Assembly (NCBI GenBank): GCA_016235455.1
Contig: JACRKZ010000172.1
Span: 1 to 44,483, forward strand
DNA from: Armatimonadota bacterium
GTDB taxonomy: Bacteria; Armatimonadota; UBA10988
Direction of reading: 5' to 3'
DNA: 44,483 nt
Positions 34,122 to 42,855 of this stretch are shown one piece after another (positions within the stretch are counted from its first letter, which is position 1; every line of letters starts with the position of its first letter). A model generated the notes under the pieces. The model was given only the letters and a program-made list of their open reading frames with translations. It searched no databases and was not told where the DNA came from. Made by a program: the position numbers and the translations under genes.

Positions 34122-34886
34122 TCAGCCTCCACCGACCAACGACTGCTTGACTTCGTCGAACTCTTCCTCGATGGCGCTCATGCGCTCCTGGACATACTCC
34201 ATGGTGGTCTCGCCCAGGTCGTCGCCCAGCACCTGCGCCACGACCAGATTGCCCAGACTGCGGTCGAAAGTCTGGGTGATCTCCTGCAGGCCGGCGCACT
34301 GCTCGGAGAAGCGCTGGCGCAGACGGATCTGGTCGTCATCGCTGATGCGATGGCTCATTGTCTCGAGGATGTTGCGGATAGCGCCGGTGCGCTCGGCCAG
34401 GTCGAGGAAGTCCATGACATGCTCGCGCGCCTGGGCGAGCTGGACCTGGCCCAAATCGACCTTGTCGTCGTCGCGCACATGCTGCTTGAACTCGATGTAG
34501 GTGCCGAGGAAGCGCTCGATGTACTGGCTGATGGGCGCGGGCACATGCTTGAGCCGGGCCAGACGGTCCCAGATCTCCAACTCCAGCGGCGCCAGCCGGT
34601 TGAGCAGGGCCATGAGCAGCGTGTGGCGCAGACCCTCGTAGGTGCGTCGGCGCGTGGCGAACCCGACGGCGGCCAGACCAGTCCACATGCCCAGCCAGAT
34701 GCTCGACCACACATGGCCGAAGACCGGCGCGGTGATCAGCATGGTGAAGGCGGCGAGCCCGACGCTCAGCGACATGAGCCGCTGCGCCGCGTCTTCGGAC
34801 TCGATGAGCGCCTCGGCGTAGTGCCGGCGCATCTGTGCTACGTCCAGCTCGATTGTGCCGGGCCCCGCGGGCGCCTCTGTTGCCAT
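34122..34886 (-). CDS. Hypothetical membrane protein with cytoplasmic helical domain
   Basis: A 254-residue protein. Two close hydrophobic stretches at about 38-78 (LSVGLAAFTMLITAPVF and LGMWTGLAAVGFA) form a membrane hairpin. They are followed by about 170 residues of charged helix, probably coiled-coil (for example VDLGQVQLAQAREHVMDFLDLAERTG), ending EEFDEVKQSLVGGG. No family is recognised. The ATG at 34886 is chosen because of AAGGTGA just upstream; ATGs at 34910 and 34913 are alternatives. Its stop lies 4 nt before the moeA ATG. Confidence 0.65.
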   Translation of the reverse strand: MATEAPAGPGTIELDVAQMRRHYAEALIESEDAAQRLMSLSVGLAAFTMLITAPVFGHVWSSIWLGMWTGLAAVGFATRRRTYEGLRHTLLMALLNRLAPLELEIWDRLARLKHVPAPISQYIERFLGTYIEFKQHVRDDDKVDLGQVQLAQAREHVMDFLDLAERTGAIRNILETMSHRISDDDQIRLRQRFSEQCAGLQEITQTFDRSLGNLVVAQVLGDDLGETTMEYVQERMSAIEEEFDEVKQSLVGGG

Positions 34887-34927
34887 GCTCACCTTACCGT
34901 CGCTCGCCATCATGGTACCACGGGGTG

Positions 34928-35968
34928 CTATAGCGCGGGCTCGTCCGAGAGCGTCGCCGGCGTTGCACCGGCCACGACCTGGGGCCACCAGCGCGCGCCA
35001 TCGGGCTCGCTGGCCACGACCAGCCCCGCCTCGACCGGGCGCCGCTCGGCGGGTCGCGCCGCGCGGCAACCGACGGTGGCCAGCGCGGCGTCGTTCTCGG
35101 CGCCGCCACGGCCGCGATAGAGGACCAGTAGGGCCACGCAGCGTCGCGCGTCGAGCCAGGCCAGCGCCACGGCCAGCGCACCTACCACTAGTATGGCGCT
35201 CACCACGCCAAGCGGCCCGACTCCGTCGCGCAGGCCGCGGCTCACCAGGCTCACGGCCAGCAGTGCCAGGGGCCAGACGCAGCCCACGCGACCGATGTCG
35301 GCCAAACAACCGAGCTGCGCCATGGGGCCGCGCGCCGCCAGGCCGAAGGCGCTTCCGGTGGCCAGCGCCGTCAGCAGGTCCTGGTCCTCGGCCACCATGG
35401 CCGCCGGTTGCACGGTCGTGGCGCGGCGCCAGAAGAGATGCAAGGTGACCACAGCGGCGAACGCGGGTACCCACAGCAGATGGCCCGGCTGGCTCAGGCG
35501 GGTCAGCGTGAGCAACGCGGCCAGCAGCAGCACCAGCGACACGACCAGCGCCAGCACACGCCGTGCGACCATCGACGGCGCCCAGGCGGCGATGCCGCGA
35601 CACCAATCGTCGAACCCGGCGCTGCCGTCGCGCAGTTGGCGGTCGGCCGCGGCCAGGAGACCCGCGCGCCAGGTTGCTTGCAGCAGCATCCACGGCAGCG
35701 CCACGCCGACCAGCGCGGCGGCGAACCGTTGGCGTTCTACCTCGGTCAGCCGCACCGCGTGCCCGGCGGCCACCTGGCCGGGTGCGAACAGACTGCCCAG
35801 CGTGAGTAGCGGCGAGACGACCAGCACGCCGAGCGCGATGGCCACGGCGGCAATGGCCACGGCCATGAGCGGCGCCTGCACCAGCAGCAGCGGCAGCAGC
35901 AGGCTGCGCGCGCGTAGCGCGCGGCCGGCCCGTTGCCAGGCGCCGCCGGCACCGAGGGTCAGAGCCAC
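34928..35968 (-). CDS. Hypothetical polytopic membrane protein
   Basis: A 346-residue integral membrane protein, very rich in Ala, Leu and Val. It has about seven hydrophobic segments, at about 18-50, 79-97, 126-150, 158-172, 215-235, 240-262 and 262-275. Charged linkers lie between them (for example AADRQLRDGSAGFDDWCRGIA), and a hydrophilic tail of about 60 residues closes it. No family is recognised with confidence. The GTG at 35968 follows GGAGG and lies within the last codons of the TPR gene (10-nt overlap). The frame stays open far upstream, but that part is antisense-like noise over the next gene. Confidence 0.6.
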   Translation of the reverse strand: MALTLGAGGAWQRAGRALRARSLLLPLLLVQAPLMAVAIAAVAIALGVLVVSPLLTLGSLFAPGQVAAGHAVRLTEVERQRFAAALVGVALPWMLLQATWRAGLLAAADRQLRDGSAGFDDWCRGIAAWAPSMVARRVLALVVSLVLLLAALLTLTRLSQPGHLLWVPAFAAVVTLHLFWRRATTVQPAAMVAEDQDLLTALATGSAFGLAARGPMAQLGCLADIGRVGCVWPLALLAVSLVSRGLRDGVGPLGVVSAILVVGALAVALAWLDARRCVALLVLYRGRGGAENDAALATVGCRAARPAERRPVEAGLVVASEPDGARWWPQVVAGATPATLSDEPAL

Positions 35969-36597
35969 TGGGCCTCCTCCTCGGCGATCTGGCGCCCCAG
36001 TCGATTGCAGTCCAGGGCGGCGCAGCAGTGGTAGACGAAGAAGACGATCGCTCCCAGCCAGAACGCCGCCGTGGGATGCGGCGCGGCCATGCGCCCGCCG
36101 CGGCCGGACGCGGCCAAGCCAAACCCGCAGGCCCACCACAGCAGGCCCAGCAGCAGCTCGCCGAGCATGAAACCGCCGCCGCGACCGAAATCCAGCAGGC
36201 GCATCTGGCCCAGGCCCGGCAGACAGAACGAGAAGATGGCGGCCACGTGAGCGCGCTTCTCGAGGTCCCGCTTGAGCTGCGTCTGCGCCATGATGGCCTC
36301 GGGTGTGAGGGACTCGACGCGCTTGAGTTCGACGGTGGCCTGGCCCAGGCCGATCTCGGCGTTCTTGCGACCGGGCTCGATGGCCAGCGCACGGCCGAAG
36401 CAGTCCAGCGCCGCCTGCCACTCGCCGACATCGAGGTTGAGCAGGCCCATCATCTCGAACACCGGCGCCGATTCGGGCGCCAGTGTCAGGGCATCGTCGA
36501 CGCAGCGCCAAGCCGCCGCGCTGTCGCCCTTGCGGCGATGCCGGCTGGCCATGAGCAGTGCCTGGTCGAGTGCCTCTTGCCTAGGGTTCGAGTTCAT
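35959..36597 (-). CDS. TPR protein with C-terminal membrane domain
   Basis: A 212-residue protein. Two or three tetratricopeptide-like repeats occupy residues 5-95 (for example GDSAAAWRCVDDALTLAPES and GEWQAALDCFGRALAIEPGR). A charged link (LTPEAIMAQTQLKRDLEKR) leads to a membrane part (about 117-200) with CLPGLGQMRLLDFGRGGGF, resembling TM2-type domains. The TPR part should face the cytoplasm as a protein-binding platform. Its ATG lies inside the end of the nucleotidyltransferase gene (17-nt overlap). Confidence 0.7.
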   Translation of the reverse strand: MNSNPRQEALDQALLMASRHRRKGDSAAAWRCVDDALTLAPESAPVFEMMGLLNLDVGEWQAALDCFGRALAIEPGRKNAEIGLGQATVELKRVESLTPEAIMAQTQLKRDLEKRAHVAAIFSFCLPGLGQMRLLDFGRGGGFMLGELLLGLLWWACGFGLAASGRGGRMAAPHPTAAFWLGAIVFFVYHCCAALDCNRLGRQIAEEEAQWL

Positions 36598-37354
36598 AGC
36601 AGTCTCGCGTGGGCAGACCCGCGCGTGCCCGCAAGGCGCGGTCCGCCTCGGTCAGGCTGCGCATGTCACCTATGTCGTACCACAAGCCGTCGAACTCAAA
36701 CGCATGGACCGGCACTTGCCGGTGCAACCAGGCGATGAAGTGGCCCGGCGCGTCCTTGTTGTTGCCTTCGGCCAGGTACTCGCGCACTCGCGGCACGTCG
36801 ACCCGGCTGAACAGATAGCAGCAGATGCCGATGAGATCGGTGGTCGGCGCTTCGGGCTTCTCGGCGAAGGCGGTGACCAGGTGGTTGTCATCGACCTCCA
36901 CGGTCGAGTACTGGGGGATCAGCGAGGCGTCGGCGAAATGGTAGGTGACGATGCTCGTGCCGTGTTCGAGCTGGAAGGCGCGCAGCGCTCTCATGTCGAA
37001 GTCGAACAGGTTGTCGCCGGCCACCAGCAGCAGGTCGTCGTCGATCGCGGCCTGGTCGATCACCCACTCGGCATCGCCGATGGCGCCGCGCCGGTCGGCG
37101 TTGTCGAAGGTGCCGTCGTTGTAGACCGACACCGGTATGCGGTCCGACCAAGTCTCGGCCCAGCGCTGGAAGTCGAGGTAGAAGCGATCGTTGGCCACGA
37201 CATGCAGGCGAGTAAGCCCGTCGAGGGTCAGGATGCGCTCGGTGATATGGTCGATGAGCGCGCGCCCGCCTATGGGCAGCAAGGGCTTGGCGCATGTCTG
37301 CGTCAAGGGATAGAGCCTTGTGGCATAGCCTGCCGCCAGGATCAGTGCCTGCAT
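36581..37354 (-). CDS. Sugar-phosphate nucleotidyltransferase-like protein
   Basis: A 257-residue NTP-transferase of the RmlA/GlmU-N type. The start MQALILAAGYATRLYPLT and CAKPLLPIGGRALIDHI carry the nucleotide-binding signature (ATRL, KPLLPI). DLLLVAGDNLFDFD holds the metal-binding GDN motif. The C-terminal part ends WYDIGDMRSLTEADRAL, as in glucose-1-phosphate transferases. The exact sugar is not readable. The ATG at 37354 follows GAGGAGG. polX lies 16 bp upstream; the TPR gene overlaps downstream. Confidence 0.88.
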   Translation of the reverse strand: MQALILAAGYATRLYPLTQTCAKPLLPIGGRALIDHITERILTLDGLTRLHVVANDRFYLDFQRWAETWSDRIPVSVYNDGTFDNADRRGAIGDAEWVIDQAAIDDDLLLVAGDNLFDFDMRALRAFQLEHGTSIVTYHFADASLIPQYSTVEVDDNHLVTAFAEKPEAPTTDLIGICCYLFSRVDVPRVREYLAEGNNKDAPGHFIAWLHRQVPVHAFEFDGLWYDIGDMRSLTEADRALRARAGLPTRDCYELEP

Positions 37355-37370
37355 GTGTCCTCCTCGCTAG

Positions 37371-39050
37371 CTAACGAACCCGCGGCGCGCCCGGCTGCGT
37401 GTTGACCACGGCGCTCGCGCCCACCCAGCCCCGGCGCGCTTGAGTCACGCCCAGGTGCATGTTACCCAACTGCGCCGTGCTATGCGCGTCGGTGTTGACC
37501 GCCAGCGCCACGCCCCGGCGCACCGCCAGACGCGCCGTCAGGTCGTCCACGTCGAGGCGCTCGGGCGCACTGTTGAGCTCCAGCGCCACGCCGTGCGCCA
37601 GGCACGCGGCGATGACCGCCTCGGCGTCGTACTCGTAGCCCTCACGGCGGCCCAGCAGCCGGCCCGACGGATGGCCCACGATGTGCACCACGCCGCTGCT
37701 GACAGCGCGGATCAGTCGCTCGGTCATCTGCTCGCGTCCCTGGCTCATGGCCGAGTGCACCGAGGCTACCACGATATCCAGCTCGGCCAGGGCGTCGAGC
37801 GCCAGGTCGAGGCTGCCGTCCGAGAGGATATCGACCTCGACACCGGCCAGCAGGTGCACCTCCGGCACCTCCTGCTGGACGCGGCGGATCTCCTCGCGTT
37901 GCGCCCGCAGCCGCTCCTCATCCAGTCCCTTGGCGATGGTCAGCGCCTTGCTATGGTCGGTGATGGCCAGGTAGTCGTAGCCCAGGTCGCGTGCCGCGGC
38001 GGCCATCTCGGCGACGGTGGCCATGCCGTCGCTCCAGCGCGTGTGGCAGTGCAGGTCGCCGCGAATATCGCCCAGCTCGAGCAGGTCGGGCAGGGGGCCG
38101 GCAAGCTCGCCGCGGTCCTCGCGCAGTTCCGGCGGGATCCAGGGCAGGCCCAGCGCCGCGTAGACGCCGGCCTCGTCGGCGCCGGCGACCACCTCATCGG
38201 TGTCCAGGCGGCGCACGCCGTACTCGTTGACGGTCAGGCCCAGGTCGCGGGCGCGTGACCGCACGGCGACGTTGTGCGCCTGGCTGCCGGTGAAGTACTG
38301 CTGCGCGGCACCCCACGACTCGCGCGGCACCACGCGCAGGTCGGCGTTGAGCCCGCTGGTCAGCCGCACGGTGGCCTTGGTGGAGCCGGCCAGTTGCACC
38401 TCCGCCACGGATTCGTGCGCACAGAAGGCTGCGATGGCGGGCCCGGAATCCTCGGCGCAGACGAGCAGGTCGAGGTCCTTGGTAGTGTCTCGCCCGCGGC
38501 GCAGACTGCCGGCCAGGCAGGCTTCCTGAACACCGTCCGCGGCGCGCACGGCGGCCAGCAGCGGCTCCGCCTGCATCAGCGCCACGATGCGCGGCACCCG
38601 CTCGCGGCCCGCGCGCCACAGGGCGATATTGGCCAGCAGGTTCTCTTCGGTCTTCGCGCCGAAGCCCTTCAGCGGTCGCAGGCGGCCCTCACGAGCCGCC
38701 TGCTCGACGGCGTCGATGGTCTCGAGGCCCAACTCCTGCCACAGCCGCCGCGCTGTCTTGGGGCCGAGGTCGGGCACCTGCAGCATCTCCACCAGCCCGG
38801 CGGGGATCTCGCCAAGCAACTGCGCCTGTAGGGCGCAACTGCCGGTGGTCAGGATTTCGGCGATGGTGGCCGCCAACGACTTGCCGATGCCCGGCAGCGT
38901 GGCCGGGTCGACGCGGTTGAGGTCTTCGGACAGCCCGCGCAGCGTGTTCACCGCGCGCTGATAGCTGCGTACGCGGAACTCGTCGGCGCCCTGGAGCAAC
39001 AGCAGATCGCAGACGTTGCCTAGCGCCCGGATGACATCCTTGTTGGTCAT
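37371..39050 (-). CDS. polX: DNA polymerase X family protein with PHP domain
   Basis: A bacterial PolX: a gap-filling polymerase with a PHP nuclease/phosphatase domain, used in base-excision repair. The 559-residue protein has helix-hairpin-helix motifs (LPGIGKSLAATIAEI and VPDLGPKTARRLW). The polymerase site has GSLRRGRDTTKDLDLL with Asp192 and Asp194, and Asp237 in NADLRV. The PHP domain runs from about 330, with His334 and His336 (DLHCHTRWSDG) and ITDHSK. The ATG at 39050 has only a weak ribosome site. The family start fits. Confidence 0.95.
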   Translation of the reverse strand: MTNKDVIRALGNVCDLLLLQGADEFRVRSYQRAVNTLRGLSEDLNRVDPATLPGIGKSLAATIAEILTTGSCALQAQLLGEIPAGLVEMLQVPDLGPKTARRLWQELGLETIDAVEQAAREGRLRPLKGFGAKTEENLLANIALWRAGRERVPRIVALMQAEPLLAAVRAADGVQEACLAGSLRRGRDTTKDLDLLVCAEDSGPAIAAFCAHESVAEVQLAGSTKATVRLTSGLNADLRVVPRESWGAAQQYFTGSQAHNVAVRSRARDLGLTVNEYGVRRLDTDEVVAGADEAGVYAALGLPWIPPELREDRGELAGPLPDLLELGDIRGDLHCHTRWSDGMATVAEMAAAARDLGYDYLAITDHSKALTIAKGLDEERLRAQREEIRRVQQEVPEVHLLAGVEVDILSDGSLDLALDALAELDIVVASVHSAMSQGREQMTERLIRAVSSGVVHIVGHPSGRLLGRREGYEYDAEAVIAACLAHGVALELNSAPERLDVDDLTARLAVRRGVALAVNTDAHSTAQLGNMHLGVTQARRGWVGASAVVNTQPGAPRVR

Positions 39051-39059
39051 GGTTCCGAC

Positions 39060-39065
39060 AGTATG
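39060..39065 (-). promoter_or_regulatory. Candidate extended -10 for polX
   Basis: On the minus strand TGG-CATACT ends 9 nt before the polX ATG, which would give an almost leaderless transcript. No -35 is seen. Confidence 0.25.
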
Positions 39066-39084
39066 CCACCGTCGGTCGGGGATC

Positions 39085-40023
39085 TCACAGCGGATCGCCC
39101 GCGGCTGGCCAGCCCGACTCGTCGAAGGTCAGCGGACAGATGCCGAGCTTGGCGCGCCCGCGGTCCGTCGCGTCGTAGTAGTGGTGGACCAGCCACCAGC
39201 GGTCACCATCGGCCAACACGGCGTTGTGGCCCGGCCCGACACGCGTGCCGGCGCCGGCCAGCACCAACGTGCCGCCGCCGTCCAGCATCGGCCGTCCCGC
39301 ACGGTCGACATAGGGGCCGGTGGCCTGTGCACTGCGGCCGACCATGATGCGGTAGGTGCTGTCGACGCCCTGGCAGCACAGGTCGAACGACACGAACAGG
39401 TAGTAGAACGCGCCGCGCCGGACGATGAACGGCGCTTCGACGGCGCCGGCGGCGTCGGGCCGGCGGGCCAGACTGAGCAGATCTGGCGCGGCGGGGTCGG
39501 CCAGCCCGGTTGCGGCATCGAGGCGACGCAGCTTGATGCCTGTCCAGAACGATCCGTAGGCCAGCCAGTGACGCTGCTGCTCGTCGATGATCAGGTTGGG
39601 GTCGATGGCATTGTGGTCGTCGCCACGCCGCGATTCGGTCACCAGGCCACGGTCTTCCCAGCGGTAGGCCGGGTCGGCCGGGTCGAGCGCCCGGTTGACC
39701 GCCAGGCCGATGCACGAGCGGTTGGAGCCGAAGGTGGAGACGGAGTAGTAGAGGCGGTACTCATCGCCCACACGGCTGACGTCGGGCGCCCAGAGCCAGG
39801 TGGCGCCCGGCACGGCGGCGGACGCCCAGGCGGGCAAGCGGTCGAAGACCCGGCCGACCCGCTCCCAGGTGACCAGGTCGCGCGACCGGCGCATGGGCAG
39901 GCCGTCGCCGGTCGAGTAGAGCCAGTACCAGTCGCCCGCGCGGATCACCGCCGGGTCGTGCGCGGCGTAGTCGCCTTGCAGGGCCAGACAGCTCAGTCCC
40001 AGCAGCAGCGCACCGGTCAGCAT
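39085..40023 (-). CDS. Secreted GH43-type arabinanase-like glycoside hydrolase
   Basis: A 312-residue five-bladed propeller hydrolase of family GH43, probably cleaving alpha-1,5-arabinan. Catalytic residues by family pattern are Asp23 (AHDPAVI), Asp141 (HNAIDPNLI) and Glu196 (VEAPFI). LWAPDV and YGSFWTGIKL are also typical. The ATG at 40023 is chosen because a short signal peptide (MLTGALLLGLSCLALQG) follows it and GGAG precedes it. A GTG at 40062 would add 13 residues before the signal. It lies 67 bp after the Asp-box propeller gene. Confidence 0.87.
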   Translation of the reverse strand: MLTGALLLGLSCLALQGDYAAHDPAVIRAGDWYWLYSTGDGLPMRRSRDLVTWERVGRVFDRLPAWASAAVPGATWLWAPDVSRVGDEYRLYYSVSTFGSNRSCIGLAVNRALDPADPAYRWEDRGLVTESRRGDDHNAIDPNLIIDEQQRHWLAYGSFWTGIKLRRLDAATGLADPAAPDLLSLARRPDAAGAVEAPFIVRRGAFYYLFVSFDLCCQGVDSTYRIMVGRSAQATGPYVDRAGRPMLDGGGTLVLAGAGTRVGPGHNAVLADGDRWWLVHHYYDATDRGRAKLGICPLTFDESGWPAAGDPL

Positions 40024-40090
40024 CCAGGTCTCCGGGCGGCCAGGCGCGCGGCCGACCACCACGTGCCGCCCCTACGCGTGTTGGCGCCGC

Positions 40091-42661
40091 TCAGCGCTTG
40101 GTTTTGTGCAGACAGACGCCCGCCGCCCACAGCTCCTTCGTGGCCGGGTTATAGCGCAGCACCAGCGGCTTGCGGTAGCCAGTGTCGCCGGTGATCTCGG
40201 TCCAGTTGGTGCCGCCGTCGGTCGTCTCGTAGATGCCGCCGTCGTCACTGCCGTCCCACGTGCTCGCCGAGAACCAGAGGCGCTGCGGGTTGGCCGGATC
40301 GGTCTCGAGGCCGACGATGACGCGGCCGCTGTCAGGGAAGCGGGTCAGTTGCTTCCAGGTCGCCCCGTGGTCGGTGCTGCGCCACAGGTTCTTGCCGGGC
40401 ACGTAGATGGTTCCGTCGGCGGCCACGTGCAGGTTGAAGACCCAGTAGTCGTTCTTGAACACGTTTTGCCAGGTGGCGCCGCCGTCCTCGCTGCGCCAGA
40501 CACCGCCGTTGTTGCCACAAGCGCCCCAGAACAGCCGCTTGGCGTCCGTCGGATCGACCGCCAGACCAAAGAACATGCGCCGGCTGCCGGGCTGGCCGGG
40601 CAATGCCTTCCAGGTCAGGCCGCCATCCTCCGAGCGGAAGATACCGCCGCCCGGCTTGCCGTCGGCCGGGTCGCCGTCGATGCCCAGGTAGAACACCTTG
40701 GGGTCCTTGGGGTCGACAGCCAGGGCGCGCGGATAGCCCGTGCCCCACATGGTGTTGGCCGAGGGATTGCTCGCGGGCAGCCCGGCGGTGACACGCTGCA
40801 CGGTCTTGCCGCCGTCCTGGCTGACCAGCACGCGGTTGGGCACCGAGTCCCACGGGCTGCAGGTGGCCACGATGTGCTGGCCGGAGACGGCCAGGCGCCA
40901 GTTGTGCCCGCTCATCTCCTTATCCCACTTGGCCGGCCACAGCGCGCGCCAGGTGCCGCCGTTATCCTCGCTGACCAGCGTGCCCTCGTCCATGGCCGCG
41001 GCATACACGCGTCCGCCGTCGAAGCGCACGTCGTAGACGCACGAGATGTCGGCGCCGCGAGCGCTCTCGGCCCAGGTCCGGCCGCCGTCGCTGCTCATCG
41101 CCGGCCGCCAGTTGGCCGCGATGAACAGCTCGTCGGGGTTCTGCGGGTTGAGCGCCAGGTTGCGCGGCGCGCTCAGGTCGGCCGTCGGCGTGCTGTCGCC
41201 GGGCAGCGTCGGATTGGCCGTGTGGTCCACGGTCATCTTGCTCGATTGGGTCCACGTCTTGCCGCCATCGGCCGACCAGGCAAAGGCGCCGCCCCAGCCC
41301 ACGGAGCCGATCAGCGCTACGCGGTTGGCGTCCTTGGGGCTGATGGCCACCTCGTTGACCGAGAGCCCCTTGGGCAGGCTGGCGGAAAGGTTCTGCCAGG
41401 TGGCGCCGCCGTCGACCGACTTGTGCAGGCCGTCGGCGCCGAACCCGCCGTAGATGATCCTGGCATCGCTGGGGGCGAAGGCCACGGTCGTGGCGCGGGT
41501 CGGCGTGTTCAGCGCGCGCCAGGTGGTGCCGGCATCGCTGCTCAGCAGCAGGCCGCTGTCGTCCGTGGCGGCGATGACCAGCTTGGGGTCGGTGTCCGCC
41601 ACGGCGATGGCCTGCACCGGCCCGCCTTGCGCCGAGCCCAGCCGCAGGTTGCCATAGGTCTGCACGCTCTTGTCAGCGAACGCGCGCACGACTTTGACGC
41701 CGGCCGCCGTGGCGTAGTAGAAGCGCGTGAACTTGCCCACGGGTGCCGCGTTCATCAACGGGCCGACGCAGACGAAGTCCAGCCGGTTGACCTTGGCCCA
41801 GTCGGGCCCGGTGTAGGCCTTGGCGGCGTCGGGGTTCTTCTTGGCCCAGTCAGGATCGAGTACGAAGTCCTTGGGGGAGAGCACGATCTCGCCCCACGCG
41901 GTCTGACCGAACACGTCGCGCAGGTTGCGGCTGCGGTAGGAAACGCCGGCACTGTCCTTGAGCGTCAGGAAGCAGTCCTGGGGGATCGTGCCGTCACCGC
42001 GGAAGCTCAGGCCGAAACCGGTCACGTCGGCCGCGGCCAGGTCCTTGGGGAAGGCGAACGGCAGCCAGAATCCGCCGTAGTAGTCCTGGTTGACCTTGCC
42101 GAACTGCACGCGCAGCATGTCGGCCGGATCGCCATCGGCCGCCTTCTGCCAGGCCACGGTCCAGCTCTCGCCGCCGTCGCCGCTGCGGTAGATCTTGCCA
42201 GCCGGGCTACCCGCGTAGAGGACCTTGCCGTCGCGCGGGTCGACCGCGATGCAGCGGGTGCTCTTGCCCTTCTCGCCGGTGATACGCAGGTCGCGCGGGC
42301 CGGTCTTGGGAAGGAGCTGCCAGGTCTTGGCGCCGTCTGTGCTCTTGCACAGCCCGCCAGCCGTGGCGGCATAGACCGTGTCGGGCGCGGTGCGGTCGCA
42401 GGCCAGCGAGAACACGCCGTAGTCGACCAGCCCGTTGTTGACCAGGCGCCACGACTTGCCGTGGTCGACGCTCTTGTAGACGCCGGTCACGTCACCGCCC
42501 ATGTAGACGGTGCCGTTCTGCGTGGGATGGAAGGCCGACGAGTAGAAGAACCCGCCTCCGCCCCAGCCACACCAGTCCCAATGGACCGGCTCCGCTGCCG
42601 CCGCGGCGGATGCCGCCGCCGTCACCATCGCCGCCAGGATCAGCCATCGACATCGCGCCAT
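40091..42661 (-). CDS. Secreted Asp-box (BNR/VPS10-like) propeller protein with inserted domain
   Basis: An 856-residue secreted protein. A signal peptide (MARCRWLILAAM followed by an Ala run) leads into two propeller-like halves. Some thirteen Asp-box motifs (SxDxGxTW), such as STDGAKTW, SGDGGESW, SVDGGATW, SADGGKTW and SEDGGLTW, are spread along it, as in sortilin/VPS10 and GH74 proteins. Residues about 175-325 lack Asp boxes and read like a jelly-roll carbohydrate-binding domain (YYGGFWLPFAFPKDL, WAKVNRLDFVCVG) placed inside the first propeller. Catalytic residues cannot be assigned, so xyloglucanase activity is only possible. The ATG at 42661 follows CGAGGTG. Confidence 0.8.
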   Translation of the reverse strand: MARCRWLILAAMVTAAASAAAAAEPVHWDWCGWGGGGFFYSSAFHPTQNGTVYMGGDVTGVYKSVDHGKSWRLVNNGLVDYGVFSLACDRTAPDTVYAATAGGLCKSTDGAKTWQLLPKTGPRDLRITGEKGKSTRCIAVDPRDGKVLYAGSPAGKIYRSGDGGESWTVAWQKAADGDPADMLRVQFGKVNQDYYGGFWLPFAFPKDLAAADVTGFGLSFRGDGTIPQDCFLTLKDSAGVSYRSRNLRDVFGQTAWGEIVLSPKDFVLDPDWAKKNPDAAKAYTGPDWAKVNRLDFVCVGPLMNAAPVGKFTRFYYATAAGVKVVRAFADKSVQTYGNLRLGSAQGGPVQAIAVADTDPKLVIAATDDSGLLLSSDAGTTWRALNTPTRATTVAFAPSDARIIYGGFGADGLHKSVDGGATWQNLSASLPKGLSVNEVAISPKDANRVALIGSVGWGGAFAWSADGGKTWTQSSKMTVDHTANPTLPGDSTPTADLSAPRNLALNPQNPDELFIAANWRPAMSSDGGRTWAESARGADISCVYDVRFDGGRVYAAAMDEGTLVSEDNGGTWRALWPAKWDKEMSGHNWRLAVSGQHIVATCSPWDSVPNRVLVSQDGGKTVQRVTAGLPASNPSANTMWGTGYPRALAVDPKDPKVFYLGIDGDPADGKPGGGIFRSEDGGLTWKALPGQPGSRRMFFGLAVDPTDAKRLFWGACGNNGGVWRSEDGGATWQNVFKNDYWVFNLHVAADGTIYVPGKNLWRSTDHGATWKQLTRFPDSGRVIVGLETDPANPQRLWFSASTWDGSDDGGIYETTDGGTNWTEITGDTGYRKPLVLRYNPATKELWAAGVCLHKTKR

Positions 42662-42745
42662 GTGAACACCTCGGGTTGACCGTTGGCCAGTTTGCCATTG
42701 GCGTGAGGTTGTGTCCAGCCCGCATGGCGTGTCGTGGCGCGACGG

Positions 42746-42853
42746 GCTGGTTCGTTGTACCGGCTTCAGCCGGCGCTCCGCGCGGTCCTCATGCGCAGAC
42801 CCGACCTGCCCAGACGTTCCGCTTGCCGGCTGAAGCCGGTACAACGAACCAGC
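42746..42853. repeat. Large perfect inverted repeat with nested palindromes
   Basis: Arms of 29 bp (42746-42774 and 42825-42853) are perfectly complementary and flank a 50-nt spacer. Each arm contains its own small palindrome (CCGGCTTCAGCCGG type), so both a long cruciform and two separate hairpins can form. The left arm is followed by CGCTCC, recalling the tail of the other dispersed hairpins here. No gene lies within it. It may be a miniature mobile or dispersed repeat, or a terminator for the upstream Fe-S genes. The rest of the 194-bp gap shows no clear promoter. Confidence 0.85.
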
Positions 42854-42855
42854 GC

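Noticed and set aside
34122..36431. Long upstream extension of the coiled-coil membrane gene
   Set aside because: Only the last 254 codons are protein-like; the rest is Arg/Ala/Gly noise overlapping two other genes.
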